Of a stretch of DNA of 64,000 nt, positions 1 through 8,345 are shown piece after piece. Within the stretch, counting starts at the first letter, position 1, and every line of letters starts with the position of its first letter. A model generated the notes under the pieces. The model made no database searches. It worked only from the letters and a program-made list of their open reading frames with translations, and was not told where the DNA came from. This stretch comes from Prevotella sp. UBA2809. Lineage in GTDB: Bacteria; Bacteroidota; Bacteroidia; Bacteroidales; Bacteroidaceae. Made by a program: the position numbers and the translations under genes. The stretch spans positions 126,353 through 190,352 of the forward strand of contig DEHD01000025.1 in NCBI GenBank assembly GCA_002351725.1. The letters are read 5' to 3'.

Positions 1-486
1 TATAAACCATAATGGAGTATTAATAGGATTAGCGGGCCCTGACATTGAAATTGGAAGATTTGTAACCCAAAATGAGCTCAGAAAAGAGGTTATATCAACA
101 CGATATTCTTTTAACAGAGGGAAAAAACGTATTACCTTAGGATGTACTTGGATTAATAATATCATAAACCCCACGAAGTTCCAAATCAAATACGGGACTA
201 ACAATGTCTTAACACGTTTTTTTAATTTGCCTAGATATATTTCCTTAGAGAAATCTGAATTAAAAAAAAACAAGAAACCCGATATAAAGAAAAACAATGG
301 AACACAGATATCAGCAAAGACGGAACTAAACAAATTAATCACGAATGCGACAATAGGCCATCTATCATATCTGATAACAGTCCCCTGAATATTCATAACA
401 AGAATATTACCATGAATAAGAACGACCCCCACAATTAATGGAAATCGAAGATAGCTAATGGTTTTTGACAAAAGAGAATCGTTCAT
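1..486 (-). CDS. Acyltransferase family 3 membrane protein, partial (cut by left window edge)
   Basis: The frame stays open for 162 codons from an ATG at 486 down to base 1, so only the N-terminal part is present. The translation opens MNDSLLSKTISYLRFPLIV, then a hydrophobic segment with LIHGN near residue 25, and around residues 62-80 DICVPLFFFISGFLF. This is the layout of acyltransferase family 3, where a His in the first helix and a PxFFxISG-like second helix are diagnostic. The family moves acyl groups, usually acetyl, onto surface sugars in the inner membrane. It lies 17 bp after the LtaS-like gene on the same strand and is probably co-transcribed. A run of nine A on the plus strand (262-270) lies in the coding region and could permit slippage. 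The acceptor is unknown. Confidence 0.8.
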   Translation of the reverse strand, partial: MNDSLLSKTISYLRFPLIVGVVLIHGNILVMNIQGTVIRYDRWPIVAFVINLFSSVFADICVPLFFFISGFLFFFNSDFSKEIYLGKLKKRVKTLLVPYLIWNFVGFMILLIQVHPKVIRFFPLLKEYRVDITSFLSSFWVTNLPISMSGPANPINTPLWFI

Positions 487-503
487 ATCATCAAAATTTG
501 AAG

Positions 504-2231
504 TTATTGGGCAAAAAAATCTCCATTAATAATCATATCTGAGATCTCAGAGGTTTTCGCACTAACAGAACTCGTATACAATGGATTTAAAAGCGTGTAC
601 CCTAATCCTCTCCAAGGATATTCAATAGCGAGCAAATCCAACAACGTTGTAAATAAATCCAATTGATGGTATTCACCTTTCCATGCACTATTCACATCTA
701 CATTTCCATTAATAAAAAATAATGGAGTATGACTAGAGATTTGTCCACTCATACCTAACATATCCAAATGAGCATAATGGTCAGATGCCAAAATAATTAA
801 AGAATTATCATATAATCCTTTTTCTTTTAATGATTCAAAATACGCTTTCAACTGAGAATCTAGAAAATGACAAGAATTCAAGTAATTCTTATACAACTCA
901 TTTACAGAATGAGTACCTTTAAAGGAATCATCACCCGCATATTTATTGTATGGAGAGTGGGTAGATAGACTAAGAATCAAAGAGAAGAAAGGTTCTTTAA
1001 TTTCGTCTACATGACGAGAGGCAAACTGAAAGATTAACTGATCATCGATTGTTCTAGGCTGTCCATTCACAATATCTTCAAGCCAATAAGCATTATCTAT
1101 ACCATAGGCAACATTCATCTCTGATTGTTGCCAAAGGTTGGGAGTTGTTGGAGAAATAATTTCAGAATACTTAATACCCATTTCTGATTTTAATAACTTT
1201 GGCAATGATGGCAAAATATTATCTTTAACTTGACCAACAGTCATTCGATAACGCAATGGTAATATTCCTGTCATATAGATAAATTGACCATCACCGGACT
1301 CTCCACATCCTATATCAGAAATCATATTCCCATTATAATAAATATTTGAATCTCTCTTTAAAGAATTTAGAAATGGCGTAACCTCCTTACCATCAACTTT
1401 TAAATCAATTGGAGCGGAAAGGAAAGATTCCAAAAGAATAAATATAACATTTTTAATATTAGGGTTACGTTGGTGATTTGTTGACCTCAAAGAATGATCA
1501 GAATAGTATTTCTCAATTTGCTTTTTCTGTTCCTCTGACAACTGCGTCACATGAAACATATCATATAACTCGAATAATAAGACTCTAACACATCCTGTTT
1601 GGAAATGAGCTAGATTAGGAGTACCACCTCGAACAGAATCGTAAAGGAACTCATGAGCTCGGAACTTAAATAATTCCCAATTATTCCTATAATGAGGATG
1701 AATAAAATGATAAGCAGAATAAGCCACAAAAGTTAGCATTATAGAACAAACTGGTATTAGTAACAATCGCAGTACATACTCTTTACGAATTCGACATGGC
1801 CCTGTTCTATTATACACAACTACAAAAAGGATGGCAGAAAAGACATAAAAAAAATCATACCAATAAAAAGCAGACAATATACTATTTACAACAAGTCCAT
1901 CTGCTAAGCCATGCGCCTCACCTATAGCAGACAAAGACATGTATTGAAAGAAAAACTTTCCATACATCACATTTACGAATGACCACAAAAGTGTTATTAT
2001 TTGAATTATGGCCATAGTAATCTTGAAACGTCCACCTGATAATAAAAGAAATAATATTATGAGAACCGAAATATCGAATACTACGCCACACAAATTAATA
2101 ATTTCCGAGTATGTCCAAGTCCACTCGAGGAAGCCTTGGAAATAGAAGAAATAATGCATGAATAGCAAATTCAACATAGGAATTGCTACCAACATTAGAG
2201 TTTTAATGTTTAACTTAAACAATTTGGGCAT
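504..2231 (-). CDS. LtaS-like membrane sulfatase-fold phosphoglycerol/phosphoethanolamine transferase
   Basis: A 575-residue protein with about five N-terminal membrane segments (residues about 8-175) followed by an extracytoplasmic alkaline-phosphatase/sulfatase-fold domain from about 255. Visible active-site elements are FILLESF (Glu268, metal ligand), GCGESGDGQF (309-317, nucleophile region), SLSTHSPY and ASDHYAH (metal-binding Asp-His). The layout matches LtaS and related transferases, which move phosphoglycerol or phosphoethanolamine from a lipid to a glycan. The residue in the nucleophile position is Ser312, where LtaS has Thr. In a Gram-negative host the acceptor is more likely a periplasmic or surface glycan than lipoteichoic acid. 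A good promoter lies at 2311-2342, and the acyltransferase follows directly, so the pair may decorate the same glycan. The exact substrate cannot be told. Confidence 0.85.
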   Translation of the reverse strand: MPKLFKLNIKTLMLVAIPMLNLLFMHYFFYFQGFLEWTWTYSEIINLCGVVFDISVLIILFLLLSGGRFKITMAIIQIITLLWSFVNVMYGKFFFQYMSLSAIGEAHGLADGLVVNSILSAFYWYDFFYVFSAILFVVVYNRTGPCRIRKEYVLRLLLIPVCSIMLTFVAYSAYHFIHPHYRNNWELFKFRAHEFLYDSVRGGTPNLAHFQTGCVRVLLFELYDMFHVTQLSEEQKKQIEKYYSDHSLRSTNHQRNPNIKNVIFILLESFLSAPIDLKVDGKEVTPFLNSLKRDSNIYYNGNMISDIGCGESGDGQFIYMTGILPLRYRMTVGQVKDNILPSLPKLLKSEMGIKYSEIISPTTPNLWQQSEMNVAYGIDNAYWLEDIVNGQPRTIDDQLIFQFASRHVDEIKEPFFSLILSLSTHSPYNKYAGDDSFKGTHSVNELYKNYLNSCHFLDSQLKAYFESLKEKGLYDNSLIILASDHYAHLDMLGMSGQISSHTPLFFINGNVDVNSAWKGEYHQLDLFTTLLDLLAIEYPWRGLGYTLLNPLYTSSVSAKTSEISDMIINGDFFAQ

Positions 2232-2310
2232 ATCATGTCAGTTTTAACAGAGGAATATGAAATACAAAATAGAAGTATCTCTTTTATCCATAAATGTAAT
2301 ATATCGATGG

Positions 2311-2342
2311 CAAAGATACAAATTAAATCTGGTTTGAACAAA
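2311..2342 (-). promoter_or_regulatory. Bacteroidetes-type promoter for the LtaS-like gene
   Basis: On the minus strand the site reads TTTG (2342-2339), a 20-bp spacer, then TATCTTTG (2318-2311). This matches the TTTG/TAnnTTTG consensus of the Bacteroidetes primary sigma factor. It is about 80 bp upstream of the ATG at 2231. Confidence 0.7.
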
Positions 2343-2350
2343 CTATCGAT

Positions 2351-2386
2351 AAAAAAAATCGTGTGAAGGATAAATTTCACACGATT
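2351..2386 (-). terminator. Intrinsic terminator of the first LruC lipoprotein gene
   Basis: A perfect 11-bp stem (2357-2367 with 2376-2386, AATCGTGTGAA and its complement) closes an 8-base loop. On the minus strand it is followed by a run of T (2358-2351). It lies 24 bp after the stop at 2410. Confidence 0.85.
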
Positions 2387-2409
2387 CTTATTATGATTAT
2401 GGAAGAGTA

Positions 2410-4284
2410 TTACTTTGTATAAACCTTTCCCTCTACAGGTTTGATGTACCAATCGGTTGAGTTTACAGGATTTTGACCCCAGTTATTAAATTCGCCATAA
2501 GCATCCTTGATACAAATCTTTTCAAGTGGATACTTGAAATCTGCATAAGGAATCATGATACCATGCGGATCTTCACCTTTCTTAGAGAGTTTTACTTGCT
2601 TACCTGTAGTCTCGTCAAACAGATATGGCTGCGTACTTTCATTAAGGAAGCTGAATGATGCATCAACAGTCTTGGTAACTGTGATTGGTTCATAATAGTT
2701 CGCACCACTCTCTGTATTAATAAATGTATTCTGACCTACGCCAAAGAGTGAATGAATCTCTGCATCGTCGGTAATATTTCCTTCGTTGATGTTTCTTACA
2801 TACAGCTTGTCATAAGCGCCACATGCTACAATAGAGTATTCTACCTGTGTTGGACTCTTTCTTGTAGCCTTAATCACTACATCATTCAAGTCATAGTCGC
2901 CAATCTCTCTATCTTCGAAACAGAAGGTATATGTATTATATTCAAACTCTGGTATAATATCGATATCTTCTACACCACCTTCAATCTCAAGGATTATATC
3001 GTTGAAATCTTCGTCAGTACCAGATTCCCAAAGCTGCAATAATCTGTTGTTAAGTTTGAACCATGTGGCACGAGGATCGGTTGCACCAAGTTGCGAACTT
3101 GAAAAATTAGGCCATGCATTGATTTTTGTATTCAAACGACCATCGAAATACAATTCACCTTGCTTTTTGGATCCTTCGCTATCAGTCTTAGCTCGAACCA
3201 TAAAACCAATTTTATAACCTGCGGGGAATATAAAACTACCTTTTGTACCGATTTCAGGCGTACCATCACCAAAGTATAGAGCTGCAAATGCAGCATCTTT
3301 TCTTATCGAGTTATCCTCATCTGCGCCAAAATGAATATTGAATGGTATCAACTTAAACTTTGGAAGATTCTGCAGGAAGGCGACTTTATCTGTAGCTTCA
3401 TTAAGAGACTCTTCTTTGAAATAATAATAATACAAATCAGAATTATACACTTCATTTCCCCAGGTACCTGCTCCATCACACTTGTATACTGGTGATACAA
3501 TAATAGGAGCAGTGCCTGTAGTTACTCGATAAGCATTATCGTCGGTATATCCCAATGCCATAACCTTAGGTAGGTTATTATTCCAAACACCATTAATTTT
3601 CCTTCCGTTTGGCAAGTATGAGAAAATAATATCTCTAAATGTTTGCGTATACTCATCAGAAAAAGCTGGAGCTTCCATCTTCAGACGAGTGTAATCATCA
3701 TCAGCTAACATATATAGCTTTTCACCAGAAATCCAACCACGCTGTGCAGCCCATGAATCCTCAATTTTACCTATAGAAAAATCTCCTTCTGGAATTTTAT
3801 AAACTTCAGTCTCCCCCCTAGTCCTGGCCTTAGCTGGAGCCTGATCCATTGTTACAGTATTACTTTCTATTTTCTTAAACACGCATCCACTTGCTGTATA
3901 GAATGCTGCATAAAGTGCCTGATTGGCAGAAGGAGCATCATAACTGAGACTGACTGATGTTTGATTATTTGTTTCTACCTGATTCAGTACTTTCATCGAA
4001 TTTGCGATTCCATCACCATCACTTGTAAGGCTTAATGATGCAAGTACTGCAACCTTCTTAACAGAAGAGTCGAACTTAAGTGTAACAGTTCCATTAGTTG
4101 TTGAGTTCCAATCATGATTTGAGGCAAATTTTACGCCAAATACTTTCTCTACATTGGCCTTAATATCAGCTGTAGGATCAGTAGGAGTGGGAGTTGGCTC
4201 AGGAGTTGGTTCTGGCATATCAAAACCTTTTGAACAGCCGGATAATACTAATCCGATAATTGCTAAAGTAAATAACTTCTTCAT
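2410..4284 (-). CDS. LruC-domain surface lipoprotein (first of a tandem pair)
   Basis: A 624-residue predicted lipoprotein. The start is the ATG at 4284, because the upstream in-frame alternative is a TTG that would push the signal peptide away from the N-terminus. The signal peptide ends in LSGC with Cys17 as the lipidation site, followed by a Pro/Thr-rich linker (residues about 25-40). A DUF4114-like motif, DEDFNDIILEIEGG, lies near residue 425, and the LruC-domain hallmark GDYDLNDVVIKA is near 463. LruC proteins are mostly cell-surface lipoproteins of unknown function. The neighbouring gene at 4467-6542 is a clear paralogue over its whole length, including the C-terminal GEDPHGIMIP and KICIKDAY motifs. 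It has its own promoter and terminator, so the two copies can be regulated separately. Confidence 0.85.
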   Translation of the reverse strand: MKKLFTLAIIGLVLSGCSKGFDMPEPTPEPTPTPTDPTADIKANVEKVFGVKFASNHDWNSTTNGTVTLKFDSSVKKVAVLASLSLTSDGDGIANSMKVLNQVETNNQTSVSLSYDAPSANQALYAAFYTASGCVFKKIESNTVTMDQAPAKARTRGETEVYKIPEGDFSIGKIEDSWAAQRGWISGEKLYMLADDDYTRLKMEAPAFSDEYTQTFRDIIFSYLPNGRKINGVWNNNLPKVMALGYTDDNAYRVTTGTAPIIVSPVYKCDGAGTWGNEVYNSDLYYYYFKEESLNEATDKVAFLQNLPKFKLIPFNIHFGADEDNSIRKDAAFAALYFGDGTPEIGTKGSFIFPAGYKIGFMVRAKTDSEGSKKQGELYFDGRLNTKINAWPNFSSSQLGATDPRATWFKLNNRLLQLWESGTDEDFNDIILEIEGGVEDIDIIPEFEYNTYTFCFEDREIGDYDLNDVVIKATRKSPTQVEYSIVACGAYDKLYVRNINEGNITDDAEIHSLFGVGQNTFINTESGANYYEPITVTKTVDASFSFLNESTQPYLFDETTGKQVKLSKKGEDPHGIMIPYADFKYPLEKICIKDAYGEFNNWGQNPVNSTDWYIKPVEGKVYTK

Positions 4285-4325
4285 AAGTGTCAAATATTTA
4301 ATTGATTATATTGCTATTTATTTTG

Positions 4326-4333
4326 CAAAATTA
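4326..4333 (-). promoter_or_regulatory. Probable -7 box for the first LruC gene
   Basis: TAATTTTG on the minus strand fits TAnnTTTG, 41 bp upstream of the ATG at 4284. A TTG at 4353-4351 gives a shorter than usual 17-bp spacer, so the -33 element is uncertain. Confidence 0.5.
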
Positions 4334-4412
4334 CGAATTTTTCTCATAAACAAGAAGAAAACTCCTATAAATCCACCCGGAGTGCAAATAAATTAACATT
4401 AATTATAGAACA

Positions 4413-4444
4413 AGAAGCGTGTGCAACTGATTGCACACGCTTCT
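4413..4444 (-). terminator. Hairpin terminator of the second LruC gene
   Basis: A perfect 14-bp inverted repeat (4413-4426 and 4431-4444, AGAAGCGTGTGCAA) with a CTGA tetraloop sits 22 bp after the stop codon at 4467. There is no long T run after it, but the stem is very stable. Confidence 0.75.
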
Positions 4445-4466
4445 ATTATCAATATAAAGAAGAAGG

Positions 4467-6542
4467 TTATTCCGCAGAAACATTCATAACTTTTCCATCT
4501 TCAGGATGCTGATACCAGTCAGTAGATGATACTGGATTCTGACCCCATTCGTTAAACCTGAGATATGCATCCTTTATACATATCTTTTCTTTAGGATAAT
4601 CAAAGTCACAAGGAATCATGATACCATGGGGATCCTCACCAGTCTGCGACATCTTCACATCATAGTCTTGTGTCTTGTTATAGATGTAGACTTGCTTCGA
4701 GAAATCTGTGAAGCTGAACGACGGATCGACAGTTATCACTTCTGATGGTAGTTCCGGTTTATTTATACTCTGAGTATTGATAAACGTTGAGAGATTATCA
4801 ACGCCAAACAACTTGTGGATCTCTGTGGTAGTATTCAATGTCTTACCATCGATGTTGCGCAGATAGAGTTCATCGTAAGCGCCACATGCTGCCACCGTGT
4901 ACTTTACTTGTGAGATATTCAGGCGCTCAGCCTTAATTACAACATCGTTCATATCATAGTCGCCTAGGTTGCGGTCCTCAAAGCAGAAAGTATATACATT
5001 ATTGTTAATCTCCTGGGCAGCGTCAACCAAATCCAGACCACCATTAATTTCAACGATTATATCTACGAAGTTAACATCACTTCCGTCTTCAAACATCATG
5101 TAGGCTTTTTGGTTTGCACCAAAAATGGCAGCACGAGGGTCATTCAGCAACATACCTTTATCTACAGCCTCGTTAAACTTCGGATACTGATTAATCTGCT
5201 CGTTCAAACGACCATCAGCATATACCTCGCCATTTTCAATTTTAGCATATGACTTATTAGCATAGTTTGTTCCGTTATAGCCAGTAATATCGTTATTTGG
5301 CATATAAGTATCTTTATAGTCGTTCTTATTCTTTCTTAGCATAAAGCCTATATAATAGCCTGCAGGAATTGTGAAGCCCTGCACTTCAAGATCAGTAGTA
5401 GGACTACTCGTCACATCACCGAAATAAGGCAGAACATATTCATGAACCTTAAAGAATTCACCATTACCACTAGCGGTGCCGCTAGCTTCCTTAGTCTGCT
5501 TACCATCAACACATTTAAACTTAGGCAGGCTCTTCAGGAAAGTAAGTTGCTGTTCCTCTGACTTGCCCTCCAATTCGCTTGGATTAAAATAATAATAATA
5601 CAAGGCAACGCTTGAATAATCAGTAGTTTGTATCTGAACTGGCGATAATGTGATTGGAGCCTTTCCGTCGGCAACCAAATAGTTCTTTGTCAGCTGATAT
5701 AACGGAGAATTGCGAATGGTCTCCAAATTAACCTGTTTATGAGTATTATCACGTCCACTCTTTCCACCAACATCTTTCAAGATCGTCTCCAACCCTTGCT
5801 TCTCCGCATCGGTTATTGTAACCTCACGGAAAATGGTCTGTCTTTCAACTTTCCAAGTATCATTACCACCTTCATTATTAAACATCCAGATGCGCTCATT
5901 GTTCCAATTGCGATTTTCCCAAGGCTTAATGCTTTCGCTTTCACCTTCCTGCCCTGCCTTTTGAGCACGAATAGCATTATATGAGAGAGCTGAATTTCTG
6001 TATTTCATCTTCAAGCCGCTTGTAGCTGGGAAAGCAGGAAGATCATAAGCAGCTCTTGTGCGAGCTTTTGCAACATCCGTAAATCTCACGCTACTATCAC
6101 CAGCCTTGAAACCAGCTACATAGTAGATTCCCTTGCTGTCAACACATGCAGCTACCAAATCTGTGTATTCTGATGGGCAGTCGTATGTGATTGAAACAGA
6201 CTGTCCTTTAGAAACAGCTGCCTCATTCAGAACTCTAGCATCCTCATTAAAATATGGAGCCTCTGTCAGTATCTGAACTTTAGCGATGTCGTCCATTGGA
6301 GCATCGGCAGTTACAGAAACTGTATACTTCTTTGTTGAACTCCAATCCTGGTCAGCACTAAATGTTGTTCCGAATACCTTAACAACATTGGCATCAATTT
6401 CCTCTTGAGTGGCCTTGTTATTGGTAGGTGTAGGGGTTGGTGTGGGGTCGGGAGTAGGTTCAGGTCCTACTTCATCAAAACCTTTTACGCAGCTGGTTAA
6501 CAATAGTATACCACAAACTGCTAATGTCATAATCTTCTTCAT
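4467..6542 (-). CDS. LruC-domain surface lipoprotein (second of a tandem pair)
   Basis: A 691-residue lipoprotein with signal peptide and lipobox LTSC (Cys18), then a Pro-Thr repeat linker at about residues 28-42. It is a paralogue of the 2410-4284 product. Shared blocks are CxKGFD after the lipobox, an FG..FS..DW block in the first domain, the KARTR segment, a DUF4114-like DVNFVDIIVEINGG near residue 488, and the LruC hallmark GDYDMNDVVIKA near 529. The C-terminal halves are the most similar part. It is somewhat longer, mainly through extra sequence in the central region (about residues 180-400). Function is not established for the family; surface exposure is inferred from lipidation and the flexible linker. 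Expression is likely independent of its neighbour because a strong hairpin follows it. Confidence 0.85.
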   Translation of the reverse strand: MKKIMTLAVCGILLLTSCVKGFDEVGPEPTPDPTPTPTPTNNKATQEEIDANVVKVFGTTFSADQDWSSTKKYTVSVTADAPMDDIAKVQILTEAPYFNEDARVLNEAAVSKGQSVSITYDCPSEYTDLVAACVDSKGIYYVAGFKAGDSSVRFTDVAKARTRAAYDLPAFPATSGLKMKYRNSALSYNAIRAQKAGQEGESESIKPWENRNWNNERIWMFNNEGGNDTWKVERQTIFREVTITDAEKQGLETILKDVGGKSGRDNTHKQVNLETIRNSPLYQLTKNYLVADGKAPITLSPVQIQTTDYSSVALYYYYFNPSELEGKSEEQQLTFLKSLPKFKCVDGKQTKEASGTASGNGEFFKVHEYVLPYFGDVTSSPTTDLEVQGFTIPAGYYIGFMLRKNKNDYKDTYMPNNDITGYNGTNYANKSYAKIENGEVYADGRLNEQINQYPKFNEAVDKGMLLNDPRAAIFGANQKAYMMFEDGSDVNFVDIIVEINGGLDLVDAAQEINNNVYTFCFEDRNLGDYDMNDVVIKAERLNISQVKYTVAACGAYDELYLRNIDGKTLNTTTEIHKLFGVDNLSTFINTQSINKPELPSEVITVDPSFSFTDFSKQVYIYNKTQDYDVKMSQTGEDPHGIMIPCDFDYPKEKICIKDAYLRFNEWGQNPVSSTDWYQHPEDGKVMNVSAE

Positions 6543-6580
6543 AATAGGCTAATTTTAATCGATTATATTGTTTCTTTTTG

Positions 6581-6588
6581 CAAAAATA
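6581..6588 (-). promoter_or_regulatory. Probable -7 box for the second LruC gene
   Basis: TATTTTTG on the minus strand matches TAnnTTTG, about 38 bp before the ATG at 6542. No convincing -33 TTTG is seen at 19-21 bp. Confidence 0.45.
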
Positions 6589-6658
6589 GCAAAAAATCCG
6601 CCTATTTACGAATATTATAACTACAAAATGACGTATGTTAACATTATTTAATACTACT

Positions 6659-7921
6659 CTAAAGAAATAATCTCACATTATCTAACCGCCATGCGAATCT
6701 ATTCATCTCTTCATTTGAAATATGTAAATTCTTTGCAATAGTCTCCCAACGACCAATAGCAGTTGTCACCTCAGATATAATTTGCTCTGCCGTTTCTGAT
6801 GATATATAATAATCATCACAAGCGGCTTGTAATCTTTTTAGGCTCGACTCGTTTGAATCGTTGTCAATAAGCAAGCTTTGTGTCATACTATCTGTTGGGT
6901 TTAAATCATAGGCTGGCGATAATGTCCAGCCTTTTTTTGTTAATAAGAAACCATGATTTCTGAAATGATCATCACTATTACCGACACAAATATTGAATGC
7001 TACACGTCGATACAATTCACTAAGGTTTTCATCAACATCGCAACATCCCTTGATAATAAAGTCAACAATATCCAGATATCCATGCCCCGTCTCATGATTA
7101 TCGCCATCTGTAAGCCCCGTCATTGTCATAGCAGAAGCGAAATGAATTCTCTTCCCATCATCAGTTCTATCAAATCTTTTTGATAGCAGTGCATGATAAC
7201 CGTCATTACCAGCTGGAATCAGATTGGTTTCAGCTACATTAATACCAGCCTCCTTAGCTAACATATGACACAAATGCTCCCATAACGCCATATCGTATAC
7301 ATCCTTACGTGATGGAAACTTTGCTATCCATAGATGTTCTTTCTCATCTACAACATTGGCTTTGGGACGAGCACCGCCAAGTGAAGTACCTGGATGAGCA
7401 AGCTGGCGAATCCACTTCTCTTCAGGCAACTCGTTTGCTTCATCACTTTTCTCATATTCCTGAGCTGCTATCGTTAACTCCTTTATTGAGGTTAATGGAG
7501 GCACTATAAGTCGACTATCTGAATTCAAGAACTCTCCATCTGGGTCTTTCTTCAACCTTAAAGCACCCATTCTGAGAAAATCATCAATTCCAACAAGATA
7601 ATCGTACGAATATAGCGTTCTCTTTGGACGTTTTTCTTCAATAGCCTCAGTCTGTTCCTTTCTTTCCAACAGTCGACGACCCCATCTATCTGGCAATGTA
7701 TCTGAGACAAAGCCAAATACATGTTCTTCTTGAGAATACTGGAAACCAGAAAAATTTCCAACCTCCTCACTTATTAAAATATCACTATGATTTTTAAGCC
7801 AATCATTGTCAAAGCTGAAGCCATAAGTGCCATTACCCCTAAGCCGCTCATAAGTCAAACGGCCAATTAATTCCGGCTTATCCAGCCAATCGAAATCTGC
7901 ATAAATATATAGCGTTTCCAT
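6659..7921 (-). CDS. hipA: HipA-like serine/threonine kinase toxin
   Basis: A 420-residue protein of full HipA length. The N-terminal subdomain (about 1-110) contains FVSDTLPDRWGRRLL, the HipA N-lobe signature, followed by the kinase core. Visible kinase elements are HPGTSLGGARPKA with KFPSRKD (nucleotide-binding region), LLSKRFDR, the catalytic loop GNSDDHFRNHGF (about 313-325) and the metal-binding AYDLNP (about 335). HipA toxins phosphorylate and inactivate targets such as glutamyl-tRNA synthetase, leading to dormancy. The gene starts 3 bp after the stop of a HipB-like XRE gene, the usual type II toxin-antitoxin order. The catalytic residues look intact, so the kinase is probably active. 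The target is unknown and cannot be inferred from sequence. Confidence 0.92.
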   Translation of the reverse strand: METLYIYADFDWLDKPELIGRLTYERLRGNGTYGFSFDNDWLKNHSDILISEEVGNFSGFQYSQEEHVFGFVSDTLPDRWGRRLLERKEQTEAIEEKRPKRTLYSYDYLVGIDDFLRMGALRLKKDPDGEFLNSDSRLIVPPLTSIKELTIAAQEYEKSDEANELPEEKWIRQLAHPGTSLGGARPKANVVDEKEHLWIAKFPSRKDVYDMALWEHLCHMLAKEAGINVAETNLIPAGNDGYHALLSKRFDRTDDGKRIHFASAMTMTGLTDGDNHETGHGYLDIVDFIIKGCCDVDENLSELYRRVAFNICVGNSDDHFRNHGFLLTKKGWTLSPAYDLNPTDSMTQSLLIDNDSNESSLKRLQAACDDYYISSETAEQIISEVTTAIGRWETIAKNLHISNEEMNRFAWRLDNVRLFL

Positions 7922-7924
7922 TGC

Positions 7925-8245
7925 TTATTCCTTTTTTGAAGCACGTTCACGATGCTTTAGACCTATATCCTGAAGGGTTCTACCTAATGAGTCATCCTGG
8001 GCGATAGCAAGAATATCATCTTCCAAGTTTAATGCATACAAGATTCTTAAATAGATTCCAATAGCAACAGTAGGTGCTCCCTTTTCTACTCTACTCACCG
8101 TCAACTGCGAGCATGTAGCCCTTTCAGCAATTTGAGCAATACTCAAATCCCTTCGAAGGCGAGCAAGACGAATCTGCTCTCCCACCAACTGCATTTTCTG
8201 CTCTAATTTCCTAGGTAATTTAGTACCTCTTGTAGACTTTGTCAT
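7925..8245 (-). CDS. hipB: HipB-like XRE-family antitoxin and repressor
   Basis: A 106-residue protein with one helix-turn-helix domain at about residues 20-80. IAQIAERATCSQLTVSRVEKG gives the two HTH helices, typical of XRE/Cro regulators. It should neutralise the adjacent HipA kinase and repress the operon. Directly upstream is a 17-bp inverted repeat (8250-8266/8291-8307) bracketing a promoter -7 box, the expected arrangement for HipB autoregulation. The C-terminal tail (DIGLKHRERASKKE) is charged and may be the exposed, protease-sensitive part. It ends 3 bp before hipA and is translated first, as expected for an antitoxin. Confidence 0.9.
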   Translation of the reverse strand: MTKSTRGTKLPRKLEQKMQLVGEQIRLARLRRDLSIAQIAERATCSQLTVSRVEKGAPTVAIGIYLRILYALNLEDDILAIAQDDSLGRTLQDIGLKHRERASKKE

Positions 8246-8249
8246 AAGC

Positions 8250-8307
8250 GTAACCCATCATATAATGATGCAAATGTAACAAAAATCTATATTATATGAT
8301 AGGTTAC
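8250..8307. promoter_or_regulatory. hipBA operator: long inverted repeat
   Basis: Arms GTAACCCATCATATAAT (8250-8266) and ATTATATGATAGGTTAC (8291-8307) are complementary at 16 of 17 positions, separated by 24 bp. The left arm starts 4 bp upstream of the hipB ATG. A second GGGTTAT follows the right arm (8308-8314). Binding of two HipB dimers to the arms would occlude the promoter between them. Confidence 0.8.
8271..8278 (-). promoter_or_regulatory. hipBA -7 box inside the operator loop
   Basis: TACATTTG on the minus strand matches TAnnTTTG and lies exactly between the two operator arms, 25 bp upstream of hipB. No clear -33 box is visible; the right arm occupies that position. Confidence 0.5.
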
Positions 8308-8345
8308 GGGTTATATATTATATTAAATTAACATTATAGAAACAT

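Noticed and set aside
3826..3835. Run of six C in the first LruC gene as a phase-variation tract
   Set aside because: Six bases is short and common by chance; I see no supporting context.
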